A program made the position numbers and the translations under genes. From contig CAVVDT010000008.1 in NCBI GenBank assembly GCA_963747005.1, positions 186,001 to 250,000 of the forward strand: a stretch of DNA of 64,000 nt. Reading direction: 5' to 3'. The stretch's first letter is position 1, and every line of letters starts with the position of its first letter. This document shows, piece by piece, positions 17,861-27,292 of the stretch. The notes below the pieces were generated by a model, which ran no database searches, had not been told where the DNA came from, and saw only the letters and a list, made by a program, of their open reading frames with translations. Source of the stretch: CAVVDT01 sp963747005. Lineage in GTDB: Bacteria; Pseudomonadota; Alphaproteobacteria; Rhizobiales; Aestuariivirgaceae.

Positions 17861-20164
17861 CTACTTGGACTTCATCGCGTAGATGCCGTCCCAATTCTTG
17901 GGCGGGTTCGCCTTGAGATGCTCGCACCGCTCGATGTAGATCCGCGAGGGCGTATCGTGCCGATTGGCGCTCAGCGCCGCAGTGAAACCGGCGATAGCCT
18001 TCACCCAATAGCCGTCGCGGTATTGCCTCACGCCCTCGTTGAACTGGTTTATGCAGTCCATGATATTGGGGAAGGTCTCCTCGGAGTGGTGGTCAAGCAC
18101 CTCATAGACCGCCACCGGCCTGGTCTTGCCCTTGACGATGACACGGTCGATCTCCCTGGTGCGATAGACGCCCTTCAGCTTCCGGTAGGTGCTTTCGGAA
18201 ATCAGCAACTGGGCCCCGTATTGCTTGCAGGCGCTTTCCAGGCGCGAGGCTAGGTTCACGCCGTCCCCGATCACCGTGTAGTCCATGCGCTTGGGCGAGC
18301 CGATATTGCCGGAGACGACGGTATCGGTATTGAGGCCAACGCCGATATCGATGACCGGCTGGCCGCTGTCGATCCTGCCCCTGTTCCACTGGTGCAGTTC
18401 CCTCAGCATGGAAATCGATGCCTTGACTGCGCGATCCTCGTCGTCGGGATGGGCCACGGGCAGGCCGAATACCGCCATGATGGCGTCGCCGATGAACTTG
18501 TCGAGCATGCCGGCCTCGCGGGTGATGCAGTCGACCATCATGGTGAAATACTCGTTCAGCGCCGCCACGATATCTTGCGGCCCCAGAGCTTCCGACAGGG
18601 TCGTGAACCCGCGGATGTCCGAGAACAGAACCGTTGCCTCGACGCTGCGGCCACCCAGGATCTCGCCTCCGGCGGCCAGCAACTGATCGGCAAGGCCCGG
18701 ATCCATGTAGCGCGCCATTGTCGATTTCATGCGCTTTTCGGCCGAGATGTCCTCGACCATGATCATGGTGCCGAGCTTTTTGTTTTCGGCACTGACAAGC
18801 GGCTGGATGCTGACATTGACCGACATGGTCGCATCCCCGCACGTGAGCTGACCGTCGATCACGCTGGCGGCCTCGCCCATCCTTGCGACCTGTTCGATCT
18901 TCTCGTGCACCCAGGCATTGGGCGCAGTGAAATAGTTTTTCGCCAGACTGCCGATCAGGTCGCGGGGCTCACAGCGCAGGATGCGCAGACCGGCCGCGTT
19001 GCAGGTGACGATCATGCTGTCCTCGTCCAGCGTTATCACGCCATTGGACATGCTCTGCAGCATCGCCTCGTTGTAGTTCTTCATGTTCTGCACGTCGGCG
19101 AACAGCTTGGCGTTCTCAAGCCCGATGGCGATCTGGGCGGTGAACGCCCGTAAACGCTGCTCGTCTTCGTCGGTAAACGGTCCGCCGGACTTGTTCAGGA
19201 CCTGGGTGACGCCGATCACCTTGCCCTGCTTGTTGATCACCGGCACGCAGAGGATTGAGCGGGTGAAAAACCCGGTCTTCTTGTCGAAGGCCGGGTTGAA
19301 GCGCAGGTCGGCATAGGCATGCGGGATGTTGACGGACTTTCCCGACGTGAAGGCCGTGCCGGCGATGCCGAGGTGGTTGGGGAAACGGATGACTGTCGCT
19401 CCCAGCCCCTCACCGACCTGCGACCACAATTCGTTGGTCTTGAGGTCGTTCAGGAACAGCGTCGAGCGCTCGGCGTGCAGCATCCGGGTGGCCTCGCTCA
19501 TCACCTTGTGCAGCAGCGAGGCAAGATCGATTTCAGAGGTTACTTCCGAGACGACGTTGAGAAATTTCAACTCGGTGGCGCGCCGTTCGTTCATCTGCTC
19601 GACAAACAGCGAACTGTGCAGCGTCACCGCCGCCTGTCCCATGATCGCTTCAAGCAGGCCCAGATCGTCACTGGTCAGATCCTTGTTGTCCCTCTTGTTG
19701 AGGCACTGCGCAACGCCGATGATCTCGCCCTTGGCTGTCCTGATGGGACAGCACACGATGTTGCGGGTCCGGAAACCGGTTTGCTGGTCGATCGTGCGGT
19801 TGAAGCGGGGATCCTCGTAGGCATCGTTGATGATGAGGCCATCGCCGCCCTGGAACACGTGACCGGCGATGCCAAGTGTGTTCATGAAACGGATCTCGCG
19901 CCGGAAATTGCCCTGCGCATAGCGTGAATAGAGTTCGCCCGTGGCCTCGTCGTTGAGGAATATCGTGGTGCGCTCGACACCCAGTTCCCAGGACGTCATC
20001 TCGATGAGCGCCCCGAGCAACTCGTCGTGGGATTCAGCTGCCGTCACTTTTCGTGTCAGGTCGAGGAGCATCTCCGCGACCCGCAGGCGCTTGCCGACAT
20101 CGGTGCCGTTCGCGTGGTCGCTCGCCCTCTGCTTCTGCGGTTCGGCCGCCTCTGCGTTGCTCAT
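17861..20164 (-). CDS. Class III nucleotide cyclase with GAF-GAF-PAS sensory domains
   Basis: 767 residues. Order: GAF 1 (about 40-190, TTIFLND, GIAGHVFQGGDGLIINDAY), GAF 2 (about 215-375, STLFLNDLKTNEL, GIAGTAFTSGK), a PAS-like segment (about 380-490, SNGVITLDEDSMIVTCNAAG), then a catalytic domain (about 505-690) with FSDIRGFT (metal aspartate), DKFIGDAIMAVFG (lysine and second aspartate) and IGDGVNLASRLE (transition-state asparagine and arginine). The lysine in DKF fits ATP as substrate, so cAMP is the likely product. About 75 residues follow with tandem-helix character. No membrane helix is visible. It starts 39 bases after a coiled-coil gene. Confidence 0.93.
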   Translation of the reverse strand: MSNAEAAEPQKQRASDHANGTDVGKRLRVAEMLLDLTRKVTAAESHDELLGALIEMTSWELGVERTTIFLNDEATGELYSRYAQGNFRREIRFMNTLGIAGHVFQGGDGLIINDAYEDPRFNRTIDQQTGFRTRNIVCCPIRTAKGEIIGVAQCLNKRDNKDLTSDDLGLLEAIMGQAAVTLHSSLFVEQMNERRATELKFLNVVSEVTSEIDLASLLHKVMSEATRMLHAERSTLFLNDLKTNELWSQVGEGLGATVIRFPNHLGIAGTAFTSGKSVNIPHAYADLRFNPAFDKKTGFFTRSILCVPVINKQGKVIGVTQVLNKSGGPFTDEDEQRLRAFTAQIAIGLENAKLFADVQNMKNYNEAMLQSMSNGVITLDEDSMIVTCNAAGLRILRCEPRDLIGSLAKNYFTAPNAWVHEKIEQVARMGEAASVIDGQLTCGDATMSVNVSIQPLVSAENKKLGTMIMVEDISAEKRMKSTMARYMDPGLADQLLAAGGEILGGRSVEATVLFSDIRGFTTLSEALGPQDIVAALNEYFTMMVDCITREAGMLDKFIGDAIMAVFGLPVAHPDDEDRAVKASISMLRELHQWNRGRIDSGQPVIDIGVGLNTDTVVSGNIGSPKRMDYTVIGDGVNLASRLESACKQYGAQLLISESTYRKLKGVYRTREIDRVIVKGKTRPVAVYEVLDHHSEETFPNIMDCINQFNEGVRQYRDGYWVKAIAGFTAALSANRHDTPSRIYIERCEHLKANPPKNWDGIYAMKSK

Positions 20165-20203
20165 GAGCGGAACCTCTGCGACCCTTGTGCGGCGGTCATT
20201 GCG

Positions 20204-20734
20204 TCAGGCTCCCGAACCGCCGGGACGATGCGCGGATGGACCCTTTGCCGGCATATTCGAGCCGGATGGTCTCGGCCCGGCTTGCGGTACCGATTCAAGG
20301 CGCTCACGCAGCACCGTGATTGTCGCCTGGAGATGCCGCACCTCATCGCGATGGGACCTTTGAAGGTCGTCGATGCGCTGCGCCGACTGGGCGCTCATCT
20401 GTTCGATCCGCTCGCGCAGGGCCGTCGCGGTGCCCTTCAGTTGCACGACCTCGCTCGACAGATCGCGGACGATCTTCTGGACTTCCTGCTGTTTGGCGAT
20501 GCGCTCTTCTTCCAGCTTGTCGCGCAGCGCCTGCATGGCGACCTTGAGCTGCGCAATCTCGTTGGTTGCGCTCGCGACCGCCTGTTGAACCGCGCGATCC
20601 TTCTCGTAGTGCGCCTGCTCGACCTGCTCGCGCAACGCTCCGATGGTGACGCGAAGCTGGTGAATTTCCAGATGCGCTGTACGCAGCGGCGCCGATTCGT
20701 CTTCGGTCTCGCTCAAGCGATCAAGTCCCGTCAC
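20204..20734 (-). CDS. Coiled-coil protein upstream of the cyclase
   Basis: 176 residues with heptad-patterned helix from about residue 20 to 145 (IHQLRVTIGALREQVEQA; QLKVAMQALRDKLEEERIA; QLKGTATALRERIEQM) containing at least three internally similar ~35-residue segments with an LR-LRE core, then a Pro/Gly-rich tail. No signal peptide or membrane span. I recognise no family. It is followed 39 bases later by the GAF-GAF-PAS cyclase on the same strand, so co-transcription and a scaffolding or regulatory role towards the cyclase are reasonable inferences. Confidence 0.75.
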   Translation of the reverse strand: MTGLDRLSETEDESAPLRTAHLEIHQLRVTIGALREQVEQAHYEKDRAVQQAVASATNEIAQLKVAMQALRDKLEEERIAKQQEVQKIVRDLSSEVVQLKGTATALRERIEQMSAQSAQRIDDLQRSHRDEVRHLQATITVLRERLESVPQAGPRPSGSNMPAKGPSAHRPGGSGA

Positions 20735-20955
20735 AGTTGCACCCCCGCGGAACCTAGCCTATGCGCCGCCGCATTGCCAGATCGTGCGCTGCCCGCCATG
20801 CAGTCCGGCACCGGCGCCCCAAAGACGGTCGTTCACGATGTTTTCAGTTGAGTGCTCGACGGACTCCCAAGGCAATATTGTCTTCACGATCAGCCGCCAT
20901 GCTAGATTTAAGGCGCAGCGCCCGCATGATTCTGCGATCCGAGGAAGGTGCGACG

Positions 20956-23900
20956 ATGTTAGAGTTGATCAACTCCCGACGCTTTGGCCCGCTGTTCGGC
21001 TGCCAGTTCCTCGCCGCGCTCAACGACAATTTCGTCAAGAACGTGCTGGTGTTTCTCATCGTGTTCTCGCTCGCGAACAGCCAGGGTCCCGCCCTGGTCA
21101 CGCTGGCGGGAGCCATCTTCATCGCGCCGTTCTTCCTGTTCTCGGCCTTCGGCGGCCAGCTTGCCGACAAGTTCGACAAGGCGCGCGTGGCGCAGTGGCT
21201 GAAGCTTGCCGAGATCGGCATCGCCGTCATCGCGGCAAGCGGCTTCGTGCTGCAGTCTGTTGCGGTGCTGATGACGGCGCTCGGCCTGACCGGCCTCCTG
21301 TCCGCGTTGTTCGGCCCCATCAAGTACGGCATCCTGCCTGAACTCCTGAAGACCCGGGAACTGACGGCCGGCAACGCGCTGATCGAAAGCGCCACCTTCG
21401 TTGCCATCCTCCTCGGCACGCTGGCGGGCGGTCTGGCGGTCGGCCTTGTCAATCCATGGCTGGTCGCCGCGCTGATGATCGCCATCTCGGGCGGCGCCTG
21501 GGGCCTTTCGCTGCTCATTCCCGCCAGCGGACCGTCGTCGCCTTCCATCGCCATCGACCGCAACCCGTTCACGTCGACCTGGCAACTCCTGAGCGAGCAA
21601 CGCCGCGACCGGCGGCTATGGGATGGCTCGATCATCGTGTCGTGGTTCTGGGTGGTCGGCGCCGTCATGCTGTCGGTCCTGCCGCCCATGGTGAAGGATG
21701 TGCTGGGCGGCACGCAAAAGCTGGTCACCGCCTGCCTCATCGTCTTCGTCGTGGGGATCGCCGTCGGCTCGCTGCTGGCGGCGCGTGCCTCCAGGTTGCG
21801 TCCCAATCTCGGCGTGGTGCCGCTGGGGGCCCTGTTCATGGGCCTCATCGGGCTCGATCTTGCCTGGCTGATCGGCGAAGCAGGCCGGGTTCCGGTGAAC
21901 CTCGTCACCGCCGACCTCATCACGTCATGGCGCGGCTTTCACCTGATGTTCGACCTGTTTGCCCTGGCGGCGGCCGGCGGGTTGTTCATCGTACCCTCCT
22001 TCGCGGCCGTCCAGGCCTGGGCGCCGGAGGAGCGACGGGCCCGCGTCGTTGCCACCACCAACATCATCTCCGCTGCATTCATGGCGGCAACCGGCCTCCT
22101 GCTGGCGGCCATCCAATGGGCGGGCATCGGCTTTGCCAGCCTGCTGGCGCTGCTCGGTGGTCTCAATCTCGTGGTCGCGGTGCTGGTGGTCAGATACTGG
22201 GGCCGTGAGACCCTGAGGGATCTCGCGACGCTGGTCTTCGGCCTGCTCTATCGGGTGGAGGTGCACGGCCAGGAAAACCTGCCCGAGCCCGGCACGGCGA
22301 TGATCATCGCCCCCAACCATGTGAACCTGCTCGACGGGCCACTGATGCACTGCTTCCTGCCGCTCGACTGTGTCTTCGCCATCGACACCGGCATGACCCG
22401 CAAGTGGTGGATGAAGCCGCTGTTGTGGGGCCTGCCGCATTATCCGATCGATCCGACGAGCCCGCTTGCCGCCCGCCGGCTCATCGCCGCCATCAGGCAA
22501 GGCGAACCGCTGGTGATCTTTCCCGAAGGCCGCATCACGGTGACCGGGCAACTGATGAAGATCTATGACGGCACCGCCATGATTGCCGAAAAGTCAGATG
22601 CGCTGGTGGTGCCGGTACGCATCGAGGGGGCCGAACGCTCCAGCCTGAGTTACCTCGCCCAAGGCCAGATCAGAAAGGCGTTGTTCCCCCGCATCCGCCT
22701 CACGGTGGAAAAACCGGTGAAGCTTTCGGTCGATCGGGCTTTGCGCGGCAAGCATCGCCGCCGAGCCGCGGGGGCCGCCCTGCAGGATATCATGACCGAG
22801 ATCGCCGTCAGCTCGATGATCGGCGAGCGCACCCTGTTCGAGGCCCTGTCCGATGCCATGGCGATCCGCGACACCGGCAAGCCCATCGTCCTCGATCCGC
22901 TGGGCACGGCACTCACCTACCGCAGGCTGATCCGTTCAGCCCAGGTGCTCGGCGCCAGGCTTATGCCGCTCGCAGACGATGGGCAGGCGATTGGTGTCAT
23001 GCTGCCCAATTCGGCGGGCGTCGCGGTGGTGTTCTTTGCCCTGCAGTCCATCGGCCGGGTCCCCGCCATGCTCAACTTCACCGCCGGCAGCGCCAATGTC
23101 CTGTCGGCCTGCAAGGCCGCGCGGGTCGCAACCATCCTCACTTCGCGCGCCTTCATCGAAAAGGCCAGGCTCGAGCCCCTCATGGCCGCGCTCATCGGCG
23201 ACGTTGCCATCGTCTATCTGGAAGATATCCGCGCCGCCATCACCTTTACGGACAAGATAGCCGGGGTGCTGCGCGGCTCCGAGCCGCTGGTTGCACGAAA
23301 GCCTGACGATGCGGCGGTCATCCTGTTTACCTCCGGCTCCGAAGGCACACCCAAGGGCGTCGTTCTCTCCCACCGCAACATCATCGCCAATGCCGCCCAG
23401 GCCCTGTCGCGCGTCGATGCCAACGGTGCCGACAAGGTGTTCAACGTACTGCCGACCTTCCACGCCTTCGGCCTTACTGGCGGCCTGATCATGCCGCTTC
23501 TGGCGGGCGTGCCGGTCTTCCTCTACCCGTCTCCGCTGCATTATCGCATCGTGCCGGAGCTCATCTATCAGACCAACGCCACCATCCTGTTCGGCACCGA
23601 TACATTCCTTTCCGGTTATGCCCGCGCCGCCCACCCTTACGATTTTCGCTCGCTCAGGCTGGTCTTGGCCGGCGCCGAGCCGGTGAAGGCGGCAACCCGT
23701 ACTGCCTACATGGAGCAGTTCGGCGTCCGCATCCTCGAAGGCTACGGCGTCACCGAAACCGCCCCGGTGCTCGCCATGAACACGCCGATCTTCAACCGGC
23801 CGGGCACCGTCGGGCGCCTGTCGCCGCTGATGCAGGCAAGGCTGGAGCCGGTGCCGGGCGTGGCCGAAGGCGGCCGCCTCTCGGTGCGCGGACCCAATGT

Positions 23901-24348
23901 CATGCTGGGCTACCTGAGGGCTGAAAATCCCGGTGTCCTCGAACCGCCGCCCGGCGGCTGGCACGACACCGGCGACATCGTCACCATCGATGACCAGGGC
24001 TTCATCGCCATCAAGGGCCGGGTAAAACGCTTCGCCAAGATCGCCGGTGAAATGGTATCGCTGGGCGCCGCCGAGACGCTGGCCCACGATGTCTGGCCCG
24101 AGGCCCACTCCGCTGTCGTGGCGCTGCCCGATGCGCGCAAGGGCGAAAAGCTGGTGCTGGTGACGACGCAGGCAGGTGCAGCGCGCGCCGCGCTGCTCAA
24201 GGCCGCCAAGGCTCAAGGCGTTTCTGAACTGGCGGTCCCGGCAAAGATCGTCATTGCCGCCAGGCTGCCGGTTCTCGGATCGGGCAAGACCGACTATGTG
24301 GCGGTGAAGGCGCTGGCGGAAGTTGAACGGGAGGCGGCAACGGTCTAG
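20956..24348 (+). CDS. aas: Fused lysophospholipid flippase / acyltransferase / acyl-ACP synthetase (LplT-PlsC-Aas)
   Basis: 1130 residues from ATG 20956, which has GAGGAAGG 7 bases upstream. Residues 1 to about 415 are an MFS-type LplT domain with about 12 helices (FLAALNDNFVKN near the start). About 430-620 is a PlsC acyltransferase: NHVNLLD near residue 454 gives the HX4D motif and FPEGRIT near 524 the second block. About 640-1120 is an adenylate-forming domain: LFTSGSEGTPKG (near 788), GYGVTETAP (near 929), DTGD (near 1004) and GSGKTDY (near 1108). Together it should flip 2-acyl-lysophospholipid inward and reacylate it. E. coli splits these jobs between LplT and Aas. Confidence 0.93.
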   Translation: MLELINSRRFGPLFGCQFLAALNDNFVKNVLVFLIVFSLANSQGPALVTLAGAIFIAPFFLFSAFGGQLADKFDKARVAQWLKLAEIGIAVIAASGFVLQSVAVLMTALGLTGLLSALFGPIKYGILPELLKTRELTAGNALIESATFVAILLGTLAGGLAVGLVNPWLVAALMIAISGGAWGLSLLIPASGPSSPSIAIDRNPFTSTWQLLSEQRRDRRLWDGSIIVSWFWVVGAVMLSVLPPMVKDVLGGTQKLVTACLIVFVVGIAVGSLLAARASRLRPNLGVVPLGALFMGLIGLDLAWLIGEAGRVPVNLVTADLITSWRGFHLMFDLFALAAAGGLFIVPSFAAVQAWAPEERRARVVATTNIISAAFMAATGLLLAAIQWAGIGFASLLALLGGLNLVVAVLVVRYWGRETLRDLATLVFGLLYRVEVHGQENLPEPGTAMIIAPNHVNLLDGPLMHCFLPLDCVFAIDTGMTRKWWMKPLLWGLPHYPIDPTSPLAARRLIAAIRQGEPLVIFPEGRITVTGQLMKIYDGTAMIAEKSDALVVPVRIEGAERSSLSYLAQGQIRKALFPRIRLTVEKPVKLSVDRALRGKHRRRAAGAALQDIMTEIAVSSMIGERTLFEALSDAMAIRDTGKPIVLDPLGTALTYRRLIRSAQVLGARLMPLADDGQAIGVMLPNSAGVAVVFFALQSIGRVPAMLNFTAGSANVLSACKAARVATILTSRAFIEKARLEPLMAALIGDVAIVYLEDIRAAITFTDKIAGVLRGSEPLVARKPDDAAVILFTSGSEGTPKGVVLSHRNIIANAAQALSRVDANGADKVFNVLPTFHAFGLTGGLIMPLLAGVPVFLYPSPLHYRIVPELIYQTNATILFGTDTFLSGYARAAHPYDFRSLRLVLAGAEPVKAATRTAYMEQFGVRILEGYGVTETAPVLAMNTPIFNRPGTVGRLSPLMQARLEPVPGVAEGGRLSVRGPNVMLGYLRAENPGVLEPPPGGWHDTGDIVTIDDQGFIAIKGRVKRFAKIAGEMVSLGAAETLAHDVWPEAHSAVVALPDARKGEKLVLVTTQAGAARAALLKAAKAQGVSELAVPAKIVIAARLPVLGSGKTDYVAVKALAEVEREAATV

Positions 24349-24360
24349 CCGCGATCGGAT

Positions 24361-24447
24361 TGGTGCCCCTGGCCGGACTCGAACCAGCACGCCCTCGCGG
24401 GCAACAGATTTTGAGTCTGCCGCGTCTACCAATTCCGCCACAGGGGC
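24361..24447 (-). tRNA. tRNA-Leu (anticodon CAA)
   Basis: On the minus strand the acceptor stem GCCCCTG pairs with CAGGGGC, the D-arm is GGCGGAATTGGTAGACGC, the anticodon loop is CTCAAAA with anticodon CAA, a long variable arm (TGCCCGCGAGGGCGT) marks it as class II, and the T-loop is GTTCGAGTC. CCA is encoded. It reads UUG and converges with the aas gene, whose stop is 12 bases away. Confidence 0.97.
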
Positions 24448-24530
24448 AACGGCGCGCGACTATAGTTGGGCGCGCGGCCGCGTCAACCGGAATTGGCACG
24501 ACGATACCCGAGTTCACCTCAAGAAAGCTG

Positions 24531-24559
24531 TTCTTGCCTGGCAGCTTCGATGTTATGGT
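24531..24559 (+). promoter_or_regulatory. Predicted sigma-70 type promoter upstream of the RTX gene
   Basis: TTCTTG and TATGGT are separated by exactly 17 bases, which would start transcription near 24566, about 325 bases before the RTX protein start. It is the best promoter-like match between tRNA-Leu and the RTX gene. Prediction only. Confidence 0.45.
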
Positions 24560-24891
24560 TCCGTACGGTAAGACCGGCAGGAAAGGTTGGAACGCCAGAC
24601 AGAACCCGCCGCAACGGGTTGAGCCTCAAGGCCGCTGCGCCTGAGAGGCCGTGAACCAGGCCGGTTTGCCCATCGACGCCAACACGCACCGACAGGCAAT
24701 GCCCTGAACAATGCCGTTTCAGGTCCTGCCATTTTGCGGGGCCGGGCCGGTAATGCGGTCTGCCTCGCCGGCCTGACGTCCTGCCCTCGCCTCCAACTTG
24801 CCCCTGATATCTCTCGACGCTCACCATGACGGCAGGGGCCACTTGCGAGTGGCCAACCGGCCGCACCGATCACGCAAGAGGACAAGAAGCC
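24560..24891 (+). other. Long hairpin-rich leader of the RTX gene
   Basis: About 330 bases without a convincing coding frame. Small hairpins are visible: AACCCG/CGGGTT near 24604-24621, GCCTCA/TGAG-GGC near 24626-24650, CCTGAA/TTCAGG near 24700-24725 and GGCCGG/CCGGCC near 24745-24775. I recognise no riboswitch or known RNA family in it. Its length and structure suggest post-transcriptional control of the RTX gene or an independent small RNA. Confidence 0.35.
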
Positions 24892-26097
24892 ATGACCCAG
24901 GCACCCATAACAAGTTCCGTTACCACCGACATCAATATATTCGCCATGGCCGACGAATTCGTCTTTATCGGCGCCGGCATCACCATCGGTTCGGAAGCCA
25001 ATTCCGCCATGTTCAGCGGACAGGGTGGGGCCACTTTCGAGATCTTTGGCAGCGTCTTCAGCGCAGCCTTGTTCGCCATGGGACTGACCGACCTCGGCAA
25101 CGGCGCCGGCTACACCGTGACAATCGGCGCAAGCGGCTCGGTTGTCGGCATTGCCCAGGGCATCCTGCTCGATGGTGCCGGCAACACGGTGACCAACCAG
25201 GGCACATTGGAAGGCGAGGGTAACGGCATCGACAGCATGGGCGCTCAATTCCTGCTGACCAATTCCGGCACCATCACCGGCCATACCGGCGATGCCGTCC
25301 TGTCGAGCGGCGCCGGGGGGCACATCATCAATTATGGCCTCATCCAGACCCTTGCCGCCGATGCGGCGAGCAATGGCGTCGATCTGTCCGATTCCGATAC
25401 CTCAATGGTCGTGAAGCTGACCAACTACGGCACCATCTCCGCGGCCGGCGGGACCGCCGTGCGGGGCGACGTTGACGATGTCGACAAGATCTGGAATTTC
25501 GGCACCATCGATGGCGGCGTGCTGCAGGGTGGCGGCAACGACTTCCTGCGCAATGGCGGCCTGATAAACGGCAGTGTCGACCTTGGTGCCAACAACGATC
25601 TCTTCAGGGGTAGCGGCGGCTCGGTCGAAGGTGACATTCACGGCGCCAGCGGCAATGACACCATCCTCGGCGGCGTCTCCGCCGATTCCATCTTCGGCGA
25701 CGCAGGCAACGACCTCCTCAAGGGCGGCGGCGACGACGACAAACTCACCGGCGGCCTCGGGACCGACACGTTGTTCGGCGGGGCGGGCAACGACAGCTTC
25801 GCTTTCAACCAGATCGCCGAAAGCACCGCCGATGCCCACCGCGACCACATCGCCGACTTCACCATCGGTGAGGACGTCATCGATCTGTCGGGCATAGACG
25901 CCAAAGTCGGGGTCACCGGCAATCAGGCCTTCAGCTTCATCACCGGACAATTCAACGCCGTCAAGGGCGAGCTGCACGCCGTCAATTCCGGCGCCAACAG
26001 CTTCGTTTCCGGCGATGTCGACGGCGATGGCAAGGCCGACTTCTCGATCCTGGTGGTTGGTGTGCACGACCTGACGGCGAGCGACTTCATTCTGTGA
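24892..26097 (+). CDS. RTX-type calcium-binding protein with beta-helix repeats, probable type I secretion substrate
   Basis: 401 residues from ATG 24892. No Sec signal is present. Residues about 60-260 hold degenerate repeats of the form (N)xGTIxG (NQGTLEG, NSGTITG, NYGTISA, NFGTIDG), the pattern of a right-handed beta-helix. About 260-310 contains RTX nonapeptides (GDAGNDLLKGGGDDDKL, GGAGNDSF) that bind calcium. The last ~100 residues (DHIADFTIGEDVIDLSGID, GDVDGDGKADFSI, DLTASDFIL) match the serralysin/M10 C-terminal region found on type I secreted proteins. No protease motif HExxH is present, so an adhesin or matrix protein is more likely than a peptidase. No type I secretion genes lie in the window. 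Confidence 0.85.
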   Translation: MTQAPITSSVTTDINIFAMADEFVFIGAGITIGSEANSAMFSGQGGATFEIFGSVFSAALFAMGLTDLGNGAGYTVTIGASGSVVGIAQGILLDGAGNTVTNQGTLEGEGNGIDSMGAQFLLTNSGTITGHTGDAVLSSGAGGHIINYGLIQTLAADAASNGVDLSDSDTSMVVKLTNYGTISAAGGTAVRGDVDDVDKIWNFGTIDGGVLQGGGNDFLRNGGLINGSVDLGANNDLFRGSGGSVEGDIHGASGNDTILGGVSADSIFGDAGNDLLKGGGDDDKLTGGLGTDTLFGGAGNDSFAFNQIAESTADAHRDHIADFTIGEDVIDLSGIDAKVGVTGNQAFSFITGQFNAVKGELHAVNSGANSFVSGDVDGDGKADFSILVVGVHDLTASDFIL

Positions 26098-26157
26098 AGG
26101 CAAATTGCGCCGCTGGACCTGATTGGCGAATCGACAGGGAGCCTGTAACGAGGGCGG

Positions 26158-26763
26158 ATGCTGCGGCGCCTCTATGACTGGACCCTGTCGCTGGCCGCCC
26201 GACCCATGGCCGAGGCGTGGCTAGCGCTGATCGCCTTCATCGAAAGCTCCGTGTTCCTGGTCCCGGCCGATGTCCTGTTCCTGCCCATGGCGCTGGCACG
26301 GCCCGCCCGCGCCTACCGCTATGCCATGATCGCCACGGTCGCCTCGACGCTGGGCGGCATTGCCGGATACATGCTCGGCTACCTCGCCTACGAAACCGTC
26401 GCCAAGCCGATCCTGGTGTTTTATGGCAAGCTTGCCGGCTTCGAGCAGCTTCGCGCTTGCACCGGCGAAGACACCATCATGCTGCTGCTGGTCACCTCAG
26501 GACTGGCACATCTGCCGCCGATCAAGGTCGTCACCATCCTGGCCGGCGTGGTGCAGATCTCGTTTTCTTTCTTCGTCATTTCCTGCATCGTCGCGCGCGG
26601 CGCCCGCTTCATGGCCCTCGCCTGGGCGCTCCGGCGCTGGGGGGCGCCAATCCGCGACTTTATCGAGCGCCGTCTGGGCCTCATTGCGGCCATCCTTGCC
26701 GGTATCCTCATTGTACTGTATCTGGCGGCCAAGTATCTCGGCAACGCAGCCACGGCGTGTTAG
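26158..26763 (+). CDS. yqaA: YqaA-family (VTT/DedA-like) inner membrane protein
   Basis: 201 residues with four to five hydrophobic segments. The N-terminal LIAFIESSVFLVPADVLFLPMALA and GGIAGYMLGYLAYE fit the VTT fold of YqaA/DedA proteins, including the proline-aspartate in a re-entrant loop. Function in membrane homeostasis is suspected for the family. It lies 13 bases upstream of dsbB, so the two are probably co-transcribed. A closely related arrangement of YqaA followed by DsbB is common in alphaproteobacteria, from memory. Confidence 0.85.
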   Translation: MLRRLYDWTLSLAARPMAEAWLALIAFIESSVFLVPADVLFLPMALARPARAYRYAMIATVASTLGGIAGYMLGYLAYETVAKPILVFYGKLAGFEQLRACTGEDTIMLLLVTSGLAHLPPIKVVTILAGVVQISFSFFVISCIVARGARFMALAWALRRWGAPIRDFIERRLGLIAAILAGILIVLYLAAKYLGNAATAC

Positions 26764-26776
26764 GGCAACAAGGCAC

Positions 26777-27292
26777 ATGGACAACTCGCATACCAGACAG
26801 GCGGTGATCCTTTTATTCCTGCTCACCGCCAGCACCATCGTCGGGGCCTGGGGTTTTCAGGTTCTGGGCGGCTACATACCTTGCCCCTTATGCCTCAAGC
26901 AGCGCTGGATCTATTACGCGGTGGTGCCGCTGCTGGGCGTGCTGCTGTGGCTGATCCTCGCTTATCCGATGAAGGCAAGGCTGGTGCGCCGCGGCCTTTT
27001 GCTGGTGGCCCTGATGATGCTCGCCAGCGCATTTCTTGGCGGCTACCATTCCGGCGTTGAATGGAAATGGTGGCCGGGGCCTGCTTCATGCGAGTTCGGC
27101 GCCGGGCTGTCGGGCGGCCTGCCCAACTTCGCCACCGCCAAAGTGGTCAGTTGCAGCGAAGCCCAGTGGCGCTTCCTGTGGCTGTCGTTTGCCGGTTGGA
27201 ACGTCGTGATCTCGCTGATCGCGACCGGCCTGGCATTGTGGGGCGCCAGGCGACCGCTCGGCGCTCACGGCTCCAGTTCGGTATCCCAATAG
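26777..27292 (+). CDS. dsbB: Disulfide bond formation protein B
   Basis: 171 residues from ATG 26777. Four membrane helices are apparent. The first periplasmic loop carries the quinone-linked pair CPLC; the second loop carries PASCEFG and KVVSCSEAQW, matching the DsbB second cysteine pair that oxidises DsbA. No DsbA gene is in the window. Its last 28 bases overlap the convergent HNH nuclease gene. Confidence 0.9.
   Translation: MDNSHTRQAVILLFLLTASTIVGAWGFQVLGGYIPCPLCLKQRWIYYAVVPLLGVLLWLILAYPMKARLVRRGLLLVALMMLASAFLGGYHSGVEWKWWPGPASCEFGAGLSGGLPNFATAKVVSCSEAQWRFLWLSFAGWNVVISLIATGLALWGARRPLGAHGSSSVSQ

Noticed and set aside
24540..24800. Glycine, TPP or c-di-GMP riboswitch in the RTX leader
   Set aside because: Hairpins exist but none of the conserved core sequences of these riboswitches can be found.
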